This document shows, one piece after another, positions 24,634 through 32,287 of a DNA stretch of 43,676 nucleotides. Under the pieces are notes generated by a model. The model saw only the letters and a program-made list of their open reading frames with translations. It had not been told where the DNA came from and searched no databases. The position numbers and the translations under genes were made by a program. The DNA is from Syntrophaceae bacterium UBA2192 (GTDB lineage Bacteria; Desulfobacterota; Syntrophia; Syntrophales; UBA2192): the NCBI GenBank assembly GCA_002327315.1, contig DCVI01000029.1, forward strand, positions 1 to 43,676. Reading direction: 5' to 3'. Numbering within the stretch: position 1 is the first letter of the stretch; each line of letters starts with the position of its first letter.

Positions 24634-25477
24634 GAGTTATTGGATTGGAATTGTGAACATGGAGCCTCGAGCAAAACTGGAGAATCTGAAGGAAAGCATC
24701 CGGCGGATGGGAAGCCTCGCCGTGGCGTATTCGGGCGGGGTCGACAGCACGTTTCTTTTGAAGGTGGCCCACGACGTGCTCGGCGCAAACGTCATCGCGG
24801 TCACGGCGCGCTCATCGACCTACCCGGAACGGGAGTTCCGCGAGGCGACGGATTTTGCGCAGAAGATCGGAGTCAGGCATGTGGTGATCGTGTCGGAGGA
24901 GCTCGATATCGAAGGCTTCGCCGATAACCCGGTCGACCGGTGCTACTTCTGCAAGCGGGAGCTGTTCACGAAAATCCTGGACGTGGCAAGACAAAGCGGT
25001 TTGCAATACGTCGCCGACGGCTCGAACGTCGACGATCTCGGCGATTACCGGCCCGGCATGAGAGCCGTCATGGAACTGGGCATCGTCTGCCCGCTGAAAG
25101 ATGCGGGGATGGGAAAGAACGATATACGGATTTTGTCGAAGGAGATGAATCTGCCCACGTGGGACAAGCCGGCCTTCGCGTGCCTGTCGTCCAGGTTCCC
25201 CTACGGGCAGAGAATCACGAGGGAGAAACTCGACGTCATCGACAAGATGGAGCAGTTCCTCATGGATTCGGGGTTCAGGCAGGTGAGGGTCCGTCATCAC
25301 GGCGACATGGCCCGGATCGAGGTGTCGGCGGAAGAGCGCCGGAAATTTTTCGACACCGGCCTGATGGACAGGATCCATGAGAAGTTCAGGCAGTTCGGAT
25401 TTGCCTATGTGGCATTGGATCTGAAAGGTTACAGGACCGGCAGCATGAACGAGGTCATCGATACCGGGAAGAAGTAA
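24626..25477 (+). CDS. larE: Pyridinium-3,5-biscarboxylate sulfurtransferase LarE
   Basis: LarE is a PP-loop ATPase that adenylates and then sulfurates the dinicotinate-derived precursor of the nickel-pincer nucleotide. From the ATG at 24626 the product has 283 residues. The PP-loop motif SGGVDS is at 36-41. The active-site cysteine corresponds to C186 in FACLSSRFPYG. Two further cysteines, C106 and C109, form DRCYFCK. LarE with a single cysteine gives up its own sulfur; forms with three nearby cysteines can carry an iron-sulfur cluster, so this one may be catalytic rather than sacrificial. The ATG at 24659 is an alternative start that removes 11 residues. The 5' end overlaps the larC stop. 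Confidence 0.94.
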   Translation: MSESYWIGIVNMEPRAKLENLKESIRRMGSLAVAYSGGVDSTFLLKVAHDVLGANVIAVTARSSTYPEREFREATDFAQKIGVRHVVIVSEELDIEGFADNPVDRCYFCKRELFTKILDVARQSGLQYVADGSNVDDLGDYRPGMRAVMELGIVCPLKDAGMGKNDIRILSKEMNLPTWDKPAFACLSSRFPYGQRITREKLDVIDKMEQFLMDSGFRQVRVRHHGDMARIEVSAEERRKFFDTGLMDRIHEKFRQFGFAYVALDLKGYRTGSMNEVIDTGKK

Positions 25478-25500
25478 GGAAAGGGATCACGGAATCGCAA

Positions 25501-26250
25501 ATGGACAGAGACGAATTGAAGGGGTTTCTTGAAAAGATCCAAAACGGCCGGATAAGCGTCGACGAGGGGATCTCCCTGCTGAGGGAGATGCAATACCTGG
25601 ACGTCGGGTGCGCAAAAATCGATACGCATCGGGAATCGCGGGTGGGCTACCCCGAGGTGATCTTCTGCCCCGGGAAAACGACGGATCAGTTTGCAACGAT
25701 TGTCCGGGCGATGCTGGAGAGAGAGTCGAATATCCTGGCAACGAGAGCGAGCCGGGAATTGTACGATACGATCAAAGAATTCTGCCCCGAGGCCATCTAT
25801 CATCCACTGGCCAGGACGATCACGATCAAGAAAAAAGACATCGCCCCGCCCGATACCTATATCGCCATCGTCACGGCAGGCACGTCCGATCTGCCGGTGG
25901 CCGAGGAGGCCGCCGTCACGGCGGAGCTCTTTGGAAATCGCGTTGAGCGGATCGTCGATGTCGGCGTGGCGGGAATCCATCGGCTGTTTCACAATCTCGA
26001 TGGAATCCGGGGGGCGAAGGTCGTGATCGCCGTTGCAGGGATGGAAGGCGCCCTTCCCAGCATCATCGGGGGGCTCGTTGACAAACCCGTCATCGCAGTG
26101 CCGACCAGCGTGGGTTACGGGGCAAGCTTCAACGGGCTCTCTGCCCTGCTGACCATGCTCAACAGTTGTGCAAGCGGGGTTTGCGTCGTCAACATCGACA
26201 ATGGTTTTGGCGCCGGATACCTTGCGAGTATGATCAACAGGCTGAAATAA
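25501..26250 (+). CDS. larB: Pyridinium-3,5-biscarboxylic acid mononucleotide synthase LarB
   Basis: LarB carboxylates and hydrolyses nicotinic acid adenine dinucleotide, the first step of nickel-pincer nucleotide synthesis. The 249 residues have a helical N-terminal region (MDRDELKGFLEKIQNGRIS) and a C-terminal domain like AIR carboxylase/PurE, with VTAGTSDLPVAEEAA, DVGVAGIHRL, GMEGALPSIIGGLV and PTSVGYGASFNGLSALLTM. It lies 23 bases after larE. With it, all three cofactor-making enzymes are present, but no larA racemase gene is in the window, so the client enzyme is encoded elsewhere. It is convergent with the nickel transporter gene. Confidence 0.95.
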   Translation: MDRDELKGFLEKIQNGRISVDEGISLLREMQYLDVGCAKIDTHRESRVGYPEVIFCPGKTTDQFATIVRAMLERESNILATRASRELYDTIKEFCPEAIYHPLARTITIKKKDIAPPDTYIAIVTAGTSDLPVAEEAAVTAELFGNRVERIVDVGVAGIHRLFHNLDGIRGAKVVIAVAGMEGALPSIIGGLVDKPVIAVPTSVGYGASFNGLSALLTMLNSCASGVCVVNIDNGFGAGYLASMINRLK

Positions 26251-26432
26251 TCCGCCCTCCATGCCGGTTCAGCATCTCCCCGGGCCGGCCTTCACCGGAT
26301 GTGCTTCTGATGCGCTTCGATGCCCGGGATGTTCACGGCGCCGAAGGCCGAATTCCCGAAGAGCAGGGGCTGAGCCCCCTTTATCTTCCCCGTTGCTTCC
26401 CCTGACAGGCAGAATACCGGGCGACTCCGGTT

Positions 26433-27143
26433 TCAGAGCCCGAAGAACTGCATCGCCGCACCGCACAGGAACAGCGTCGCGCCCGCCAGGGCATGGCTGT
26501 ACCGATCCCAGGATCTCAGGGGAATGGATTTCAGACCCAGGGATGCTCCAAGGACGACGGCCAGCATGGACGTCATGGTTACAGCGCCGAAAACGGCCGT
26601 AACAGCGATCAGATCTAGATAGTTCCCCTTGACGGCAGGGTACATGATAACCGGAATCATCGGCTCGCAGGGGCCGAGGGCAAAGATGACGAAAACTACC
26701 CAGGGCGTCAGCCGCGTCGCACCTTCTTCATGGACATGAACGTGCTCGCCCCCATGCGCGTGTCCATGGTCGTGGACGTGTCCGTCCGTGTGGGGATGCG
26801 CGTGTGAGTGAGGCGCGTTTTTCCGCGCCTGCCGAAGGCCCCAGGCCAGGTAGACGAGGCCTAAACTCATGAAGGCCCACGCAGCCAGGCTTCCCCGGAT
26901 TTCATCCAGCGGCTCGAAAAACGATGCCGCCAGACCCAGTGCGATGCCGACCGCGCCCAGCAGGACGGAGCTCAGGATATGGCCTGCTCCGCAGAGGGCG
27001 GTAATGGTCGCGGTCCTTGCCAGCGACCAGCCCTGGGCCCGGGCCATGGCAATGAAGGGCAGATAGTGGTCGGGGCCCAGCAGGGTGTGGAAAAAAGCAA
27101 TCGCTGCAGCCGAAAGCGCCAGAATGCTCAGTTCCTCCGACAT
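26433..27143 (-). CDS. NicO/RcnA-like nickel (cobalt) transporter with His-rich loop
   Basis: This is an integral membrane protein of 236 residues with about six hydrophobic spans. The metal-site motif of nickel permeases appears in the first span as H19-x5-D25-H26 (FFHTLLGPDHYLPF). A cytoplasmic or periplasmic loop at residues 112-138 has twelve histidines in 27 residues, and GPCEPMIPVIMYPA in the next span resembles nickel-transport NicO proteins. Direction (uptake or efflux) is not set by the motif. The setting among nickel-cofactor genes, and candidate NikR half-sites upstream, favour uptake. The start has AGGAGGTG eight bases upstream. Confidence 0.85.
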   Translation of the reverse strand: MSEELSILALSAAAIAFFHTLLGPDHYLPFIAMARAQGWSLARTATITALCGAGHILSSVLLGAVGIALGLAASFFEPLDEIRGSLAAWAFMSLGLVYLAWGLRQARKNAPHSHAHPHTDGHVHDHGHAHGGEHVHVHEEGATRLTPWVVFVIFALGPCEPMIPVIMYPAVKGNYLDLIAVTAVFGAVTMTSMLAVVLGASLGLKSIPLRSWDRYSHALAGATLFLCGAAMQFFGL

Positions 27144-27229
27144 GTCCCTTCACCTCCTGTAAGATCCGCAGTCACTCCCCTTCAACTGCAGGCCCATCGT
27201 CCATGGCATGATATTCGATGTTCGTTACG

Positions 27230-27256
27230 ATGCTACCGGCTTGCATTTCGTGCTAC
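27230..27256. promoter_or_regulatory. Candidate NikR operator, direct repeat
   Basis: ATGCTAC (27230-27236) and GTGCTAC (27250-27256) are repeated in the same direction with 13 bases between. A third related half-site, TCGTTAC, lies at 27222-27228. The arrangement matches the GTGTTAC-N13/14-GTGTTAC type reported for Geobacter NikR (recalled from the literature). It lies about 90 bases upstream of the transporter start, where a weak -10-like TATCAT (27213-27208, minus strand) would place a promoter. NikR itself is encoded 1.3 kb away. Confidence 0.55.
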
Positions 27257-27264
27257 TGATACGG

Positions 27265-27291
27265 AAAAAAATAGAGGGCATCGCCCTTTTT
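27265..27291. terminator. Bidirectional intrinsic terminator between cooC and the transporter gene
   Basis: A short stem (27273-27279 with 27283-27289, core AGGGC/GCCCT, one G-U pair) with a three-base loop is flanked by seven A on the left (27265-27271) and by a T run on the right. On the minus strand it would end the cooC transcript, so the transporter gene needs its own promoter. Confidence 0.65.
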
Positions 27292-27307
27292 AACAGATGA
27301 CTCATCG

Positions 27308-27334
27308 GTGTTACGTTCTTATGATCCGTAGCAC
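27308..27334. promoter_or_regulatory. Candidate NikR operator, inverted repeat
   Basis: GTGTTAC (27308-27314) and GTAGCAC (27328-27334, the reverse complement of GTGCTAC) face each other across 13 bases. It lies between the cooC stop and the terminator, upstream of the direct-repeat site. Together they give at least four related half-sites within 105 bases. Confidence 0.5.
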
Positions 27335-27384
27335 AATCGGCGGTTTTTGTCAACCGGATGCAGCAACCAAAAACAGATTTTATG

Positions 27385-28155
27385 CTACGATTCGATGGCC
27401 ACCAGCAGGGACCGCAGATTTTCCCGGAAGGCATCCACATCGAGCGGAAGGGCACGCAGATTACCTGCCGTAATGTCCCGGGACTGCGGAAGTGTCGCCG
27501 CGATCCGGATGCCCTGGCCCTCGAGGCGGTTCCGCATGAGGGACTCCGTGTCGCCGTCCGTTTTGTTCAGAACAACGCAGAGCCTTTTTCCGCCCTCATC
27601 GGCCATTGCCTTGATCTTCGCGATGAGCAATACCGCATCGTATGAGGGGTCGGCGATGGCCACGACGGCATCCACTCCGTCCAGGATACCCCTGCCGAAA
27701 TGCTCCACGCCGGCCTCGGTGTCGATCAGGACCCACTGGCCCGGCCGGATGGAGATGTTACCGATGAACGTCCGGGCGAGTACCCCCATGGGGCAGGCAC
27801 AGCCCTCGTGGGTATGCTCGATCTTGCCGACGGAGACGAGGGTCAGCCGGCCCGAGCGGCTGGAGGCGGATGAGGGCAGAGCGGCCATCGAGCGGAGCGC
27901 GCTCCCCAGAAGATCCTTCTCCTCGAGGGGGGCCGACTTTTTCCCCATCGACCGGCGAAAGGCCGTCTTGCCGCCCAGGTTCTCCATGAGCGTCTGCCGC
28001 GGCGCATCCAGGCCCATCATCCGGGCAAGGCCCGGATTGGACTCGTCGGCATCGACGACGAGAACGTCATGATGTTCGCTAAGATATAGCGCAAGGAAGG
28101 CAAGCAGTGTGCTCTTGCCGCTGCCGCCCTTTCCGCAAAAAAGGATTTTCGGCAT
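27385..28155 (-). CDS. cooC: CooC-type nickel-insertion ATPase for carbon monoxide dehydrogenase
   Basis: CooC is a MinD-type dimeric ATPase that delivers nickel to the C-cluster of CO dehydrogenase. The 256-residue product has the deviant Walker A motif GKGGSGKST at residues 8-16 and DADESNPGLAR after the second strand. The nickel-binding CXC motif is C119-A-C121 in HEGCACPMGVLAR. Later VLIDTEAGVEHFGRG and VLNKTDGD are also typical. No cooS/acsA gene is in the window, so the client CODH (possibly of the Wood-Ljungdahl pathway) lies elsewhere. It lies downstream of nikR, separated by a 281-base repeat-containing gap, and a terminator follows about 95 bases after its stop. Confidence 0.93.
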   Translation of the reverse strand: MPKILFCGKGGSGKSTLLAFLALYLSEHHDVLVVDADESNPGLARMMGLDAPRQTLMENLGGKTAFRRSMGKKSAPLEEKDLLGSALRSMAALPSSASSRSGRLTLVSVGKIEHTHEGCACPMGVLARTFIGNISIRPGQWVLIDTEAGVEHFGRGILDGVDAVVAIADPSYDAVLLIAKIKAMADEGGKRLCVVLNKTDGDTESLMRNRLEGQGIRIAATLPQSRDITAGNLRALPLDVDAFRENLRSLLVAIES

Positions 28156-28243
28156 ATTTTTCCCTTTACTCTTCTAACCAAAAGAGCCGTGAAGCGGTTT
28201 TGCAAGGCGAAGTGAAAGCGTCTTTGCGAGCGGTTCTTTGCGT

Positions 28244-28360
28244 CCTTCGACAGGCTCAGGATGACGCAGTCTCGACTCTTTTCGTCATGGTGAGCGGTCA
28301 TCGTGAGCCTGACGAACGACGAACCATGCGTCTGCAGTGCCCTTCGACAGGCTCAGGGTG
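28244..28360. repeat. CCTTCGACAGGCTCAGG repeat pair between nikR and cooC
   Basis: CCTTCGACAGGCTCAGG followed by ATGAC or GTGAC occurs at 28244-28265 and again at 28339-28360. Between and beyond them are CGTGAGCCTGACGAACGACG and GTCGAACCATG, complementary-type parts of the same repeat family. This is a well-known dispersed intergenic element in environmental bacteria. It fills most of the gap between two nickel genes. Confidence 0.8.
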
Positions 28361-28436
28361 ACATATTTCGCATGTCATGGAGAGCTCGTCGAACCATGAG
28401 CCGGCAAAATTGCTTCATGGCCCTTTTACTTCGCTC

Positions 28437-28853
28437 TTACTTCGTTTCTTTCCCGGTGCCGGTCATGCTCAGCGTGCCGTTCCGTACGCCCTTGAGGGCC
28501 TTCAGGGCGTCGGCCAGCTCGAGAACCTCTTTGGCAACCCCTCTTACGGCCACGATCTCCAGGCAGTTGTCGTGATCCAGGTGGATGTGCTGGGTCGAGA
28601 TGATGATCTTCTGGTAGTCGTGCTGAAGATCCATGATCCGGTTGAGAAGGTCCCGCTTGTGATGATCGTAGATGAAGGTGACGGCGCCTGCCACCTCCCC
28701 TCCCTCTTCCCACTCCTTCTTCACCATTTCCTGGCGGATGAGGTCCCGGATGGCCTCGGAGCGGTTCGTGTACTTCTTCCCCCGGATCAGGCGGTCGAAG
28801 CGCTGAAGCAGGTTCTTTTCCAGGGACACGCCGAAACGGATGATCTCTGACAT
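28437..28853 (-). CDS. nikR: Nickel-responsive transcriptional regulator NikR
   Basis: NikR is a ribbon-helix-helix repressor activated by nickel. The 138-residue product has an N-terminal DNA-binding ribbon (IIRFGVSLEKNLLQRFD), then the helix pair with NRSEAIRDLIRQE, and a C-terminal ACT-like nickel domain. The high-affinity nickel ligands are all present as H78, H89, H91 and C97 (LQHDYQ and QHIHLDHDNCLE). The start at 28853 follows TTGGAGGC; a longer upstream frame runs inside the hypE 3' end and the gap. A palindromic sequence 11 bases before the ATG suggests autoregulation. It sits between hypE and cooC and probably controls the nearby transporter. Confidence 0.96.
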   Translation of the reverse strand: MSEIIRFGVSLEKNLLQRFDRLIRGKKYTNRSEAIRDLIRQEMVKKEWEEGGEVAGAVTFIYDHHKRDLLNRIMDLQHDYQKIIISTQHIHLDHDNCLEIVAVRGVAKEVLELADALKALKGVRNGTLSMTGTGKETK

Positions 28854-28863
28854 GGAGCCTCCA

Positions 28864-28891
28864 ATGGCACGTTTTCCTCCTTGCGTGCCAC
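28864..28891. promoter_or_regulatory. Inverted repeat upstream of nikR, possible NikR autoregulatory site
   Basis: ATGGCAC (28864-28870) and GTGCCAC (28885-28891) are inverted around 14 bases, directly overlapping the region of the nikR ribosome-binding site. A perfect -35-like TTGACA is at 28910-28905 on the minus strand, without a clear -10. The half-sites differ at the central bases from the RTGYTAC sites near the transporter, so binding by NikR is a guess. Confidence 0.35.
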
Positions 28892-28920
28892 AGGCGCTGG
28901 CATCTGTCAAGGGAAACACA

Positions 28921-29931
28921 TTAACAGATCCGCGGGACCAGCTCGCCCACGGGCAGATCCACTTCGCGGGAGCCCCCGATGGCCGTCCGGAGCACGAGCC
29001 TTCCCCGGCCCCGCTCGCCGACGACGCCGATGACGGCTGCATCCCGTCCGTATTCGTGGACCTTCATCACATCCAGGATGCGCCCCGCGTCTTCCGGGGC
29101 GCAGAAGAGGGCCACCTTCCCCTCGTTGGCAAGAAACAGCGGATCGAATCCCAGGATCTCGCAGATCCCCCGCACCTCCTCCCGGACCGGGATGTTCTTC
29201 TCGCGAAATTCGATGAGACAGCCCGACTGTCCGGCGATCTCGGCGAGGATCGCCCCAAGGCCGCCCCGGGTCGGATCGCGCATGCAGTGGATGTTGGGGC
29301 TTGCCTCGAGGATCGCCCCGATGAGGCCGTTGAGAGGGGCCGAGTCGGAGCGGATCTGCGAGATCACCCCCAACTCTCTGCGCTTGCTCAGGACGGCGGC
29401 GCCGTGATCGCCGATCGTGCCGCTCACGATGACCGTGTCTCCCGGCTCGATGCTCTTCACGGAAAGAGGCGTCGGGTACTCGATGAGGCCGATGCCGGAG
29501 GTGTTGATGAAAAGGCCGTCTGCGGCCCCCCGGGCGACGACCTTGGTGTCTCCCGTCACGATGGGAACGCCTGCCTTCTTTGCCGCCTCGGCCATGGAGC
29601 GTGTGATCCGCCGGAGATCCTCCATGGGAAATCCCTCTTCCAGGATGAACCCGGCACTCATGACCAGGGGCTTTCCCCCGCAGACGGAAAGATCGTTGAC
29701 CGTCCCGTGTACGGCAAGCGAACCGATGTCGCCGCCCGGGAAGAAGATCGGGTCGATGACGTAGGAGTCGGTGGTGAAGCACAGCAGCTGATCGCCAACC
29801 CGCAGGACGGCGCTGTCCTCGAGCCGCTCCAGGCAGGGGTTTTTCAGCAGAGGCAGGAAGACCTCCGCGATCAGCTCGTGGCTCAGAAGCCCTCCCCCGC
29901 CATGCTCCAGAAGAATCCGATCGTGTTTCAT
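28921..29931 (-). CDS. hypE: Hydrogenase maturation protein HypE
   Basis: HypE dehydrates the carbamoyl group received from HypF to a thiocyanate on its C-terminal cysteine and supplies the cyanide ligands of NiFe-hydrogenase. The product has 336 residues. It begins MKHDRILLEHGGGG, contains the ATP-binding PurM-like core (FTTDSYVIDPIFFPGGDIGSLAVHGTVNDL), and ends in the obligatory PRIC, with the reactive cysteine as last residue. The start at 29931 is preferred; the frame is open further upstream, but that part is the tandem-repeat spacer. It lies 19 bases after hypF. Other hyp genes and the hydrogenase itself are not in the window. Confidence 0.97.
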   Translation of the reverse strand: MKHDRILLEHGGGGLLSHELIAEVFLPLLKNPCLERLEDSAVLRVGDQLLCFTTDSYVIDPIFFPGGDIGSLAVHGTVNDLSVCGGKPLVMSAGFILEEGFPMEDLRRITRSMAEAAKKAGVPIVTGDTKVVARGAADGLFINTSGIGLIEYPTPLSVKSIEPGDTVIVSGTIGDHGAAVLSKRRELGVISQIRSDSAPLNGLIGAILEASPNIHCMRDPTRGGLGAILAEIAGQSGCLIEFREKNIPVREEVRGICEILGFDPLFLANEGKVALFCAPEDAGRILDVMKVHEYGRDAAVIGVVGERGRGRLVLRTAIGGSREVDLPVGELVPRIC

Positions 29932-29950
29932 GCCCTGGTCCCTTTCGCCT

Positions 29951-32266
29951 TTATCCTTTATCCTCGATCCTCGTTCCTCGCGCCTCAATCCGCGCCGCAG
30001 CGACTACCGCCTGCCCCAGCGCTATGCAGCCGTCGTTAGACGGCAGCATCTGATGGGCGTAGACCTCGAAACCATTTTTCTCGAGGTCGCGCACTGTCCC
30101 CTCCAGGAGCACCCGGTTCTGAAAGCACCCGCCGCTGAGGACGGCCTTCCCCAGTCCCGTCTGCTCCCGGACCGCCACGGTCATGGCAACGAGGGCCCCG
30201 ATGATTGTCCGGTGAAAGGCCGCGACGATTGCCGTCGGGGCCTTCCCTTTGATTCTTTCTTCGGCAATGGCACGGACAAGCGGCCGAAGATCGAGGACGA
30301 TCCTGTCGCCCTCCCGCATGAGCTCGAAGGGATAGCTCTTTTTTGTCCGCCCCGCCGCCAGCGTCTCCAGCTCCATGGCCGCCTGCCCCTCGAAGCTCAC
30401 CGCCTGACGGGTCCCCAGGATCGCCGCAACGCCGTCGAAGACGCGGCCCAGGCTCGAGGTGAGGGGGCTGTTGAACCCCTGGACCATCATGTTTTCCAGC
30501 ACGTCGAAGTGACTCTCCTTCTCCTTCAGCGGCAGCCTTCGGGCCACGTCGCGCCAAGTGTCACCGAAGCTCTCCCGCAGCAGGCTTGCCGCCACGCGCC
30601 AGGGTTCCTTCACCGCCTTCTCCGACCCGGGCAGCATGTAGGGCCGGATGTGGCCCGCCCGCCGGAAGTCGATCTCATCGGCTGCGAGGAACTCCCCGCC
30701 CCAGGCCGTCCCGTCGGGCCCGTAGCCCGTCCCGTCCATGGCAAGACCGATCACCTCGCGGGAAAGCCCGTTTTCGGCCATGGCGCTCACGATGTGGGCG
30801 TGGTGGTGCTGAACGCGGATGATCTGTGAGTGCGGAAGCTCTTCGGCAAGCCTTGTCGTCCAGTAGGCCGGGTGAAGATCGCAGGCAATGACATCGGGCC
30901 GGCACTCGGCGATGCGCTCCATGAGCCGCAGGCTCTCCCGGTGGAAGTCACGCGCCTCGGGGGTTTCCAGATCGCCGATGTGAGGGCTCAGATAGGCAAG
31001 GCCCCCCTTGAGGATGCAGAGCGTCGCCTTGAGATGCGGCCCGAGGGCGAGCACGTCGGGGTAGGATCGTTTCAGAGAGACGGGCTTCGGCGCCCAGCCC
31101 CGGGAGCGGCGGATCATCACCGGGGATCGACCCGTGACGGCTGCGACCGAGTCGTCGCAACGCACCAGGACGTCCCGGTTGTGAAAGAGGTAGAAATCGG
31201 CAATGCCCTTCAGGCGCGCGAGGGCCTCGCGGTTTGCGATGCAGATGGGCTCGTCGACCTGGTTTGCGCTCGTCATGACGAGGGCCGGAACGTTCTTCTC
31301 CAGAAGAAGGTGGTGGAGAGGCGTGTAGGGGAGCATGATGCCCTGGTTGGGCACGCCCGGCGCCACGGAGGGCGCAATGATACTGCCGGCACGTCTGCGG
31401 CACAGTACGATGGGCCGCTGGGGAGAGAGGAGAAGCTCCCGCTCCGCCCTGCCAATCCGTGCGACTTGCGATGCCGCGTCGATGTCCTTCACCATGATGG
31501 CCAGCGGCTTTTCCTCGCGATACTTCCGGGAACGCAGGCGCCTCACGGCCTTTTCGTTTGTGGCATCTACGGCGAGGTGAAAACCGCCGAGGCCTTTGAT
31601 GGCCAGGACATTGCCCGCCAGGAGCAACTCCGCCGCCTTGATGATGGAGTTCCCTTTGGGGTCAGCCGGGGCGTCCCGTAGCGGCGCCCCCATCTCATCG
31701 GTGATCCAGAGCATGGGCCCGCAGACGGGGCAGGCGTTGGGTTCGGCGTGAAAGCGGCGATCCACCGGGTCCTCATACTCGGCGCTGCACCGGGGACACA
31801 GGGCAAAGCAGGCCATGGAGGTGTTCGCCCGATCGTAAGGGACATCGCGAACGATCGTGAGACGGGGGCCGCAGTTGGTGCAGTTGATGAAGGGGTAGCG
31901 GTAGCGGCGGTCATTGGGATCGAACAGTTCGCGCAGGCAGTCGGGGCAGGTGGCGACGTCGGGCGAGATGAGCTGGTACTGGCCTTCCTGCTGCTCCGAA
32001 TGGCGGATCTCGAAGCGGTTGTAGCCCTTGGGCGCGACAGCGCGCGCGGTCACGCCGGTGATGTGCGCCAGTGGCGGGGCTTCGTCGCGCAGGGCGGCGA
32101 TGAAGCGTGCGACGGCGTCCTCCGGCCCTTCGATGGCGATGTCCACGCCGCCGGAATGGTTGTAAACCCAGCCGTTGAGTGCCAGGCGCGTCGCCAGGGT
32201 GTAGACGAAGGGGCGAAACCCCACGCCTTGCACTACCCCGGTCACGGCGATGTGATACGCTACCAC
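29951..32266 (-). CDS. hypF: Carbamoyltransferase HypF
   Basis: HypF makes carbamoyl-AMP from carbamoyl phosphate and passes the carbamoyl group to HypE. The 771 residues show the full domain order. An acylphosphatase domain comes first (VQGVGFR at 12-18). Two zinc fingers follow, with cysteines at 107/110/129/132 and 157/160/179/182. Then come a YrdC-like domain and a Kae1-like C-terminal domain with VQHHHAHIVSAMAENGL and AMDGTGYGPDGTAWGGE. The start is a GTG at 32266 with only a weak ribosome-binding site. The final residues (ARGTRIEDKG) are encoded by a tandem CCTCGATCCTCGTT-type repeat that fills the gap to hypE. The 5' end is only 75 bases from divergent ilvD. Confidence 0.96.
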   Translation of the reverse strand: MVAYHIAVTGVVQGVGFRPFVYTLATRLALNGWVYNHSGGVDIAIEGPEDAVARFIAALRDEAPPLAHITGVTARAVAPKGYNRFEIRHSEQQEGQYQLISPDVATCPDCLRELFDPNDRRYRYPFINCTNCGPRLTIVRDVPYDRANTSMACFALCPRCSAEYEDPVDRRFHAEPNACPVCGPMLWITDEMGAPLRDAPADPKGNSIIKAAELLLAGNVLAIKGLGGFHLAVDATNEKAVRRLRSRKYREEKPLAIMVKDIDAASQVARIGRAERELLLSPQRPIVLCRRRAGSIIAPSVAPGVPNQGIMLPYTPLHHLLLEKNVPALVMTSANQVDEPICIANREALARLKGIADFYLFHNRDVLVRCDDSVAAVTGRSPVMIRRSRGWAPKPVSLKRSYPDVLALGPHLKATLCILKGGLAYLSPHIGDLETPEARDFHRESLRLMERIAECRPDVIACDLHPAYWTTRLAEELPHSQIIRVQHHHAHIVSAMAENGLSREVIGLAMDGTGYGPDGTAWGGEFLAADEIDFRRAGHIRPYMLPGSEKAVKEPWRVAASLLRESFGDTWRDVARRLPLKEKESHFDVLENMMVQGFNSPLTSSLGRVFDGVAAILGTRQAVSFEGQAAMELETLAAGRTKKSYPFELMREGDRIVLDLRPLVRAIAEERIKGKAPTAIVAAFHRTIIGALVAMTVAVREQTGLGKAVLSGGCFQNRVLLEGTVRDLEKNGFEVYAHQMLPSNDGCIALGQAVVAAARIEARGTRIEDKG

Positions 32267-32287
32267 GTTATTGTTCCGTCAGAAGGA

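Noticed and set aside
26251..26432. Small gene between larB and the nickel transporter gene
   Set aside because: The open frame is a continuation past larB in another frame, without a start, ribosome-binding site or similarity; the gap lies between convergent genes.
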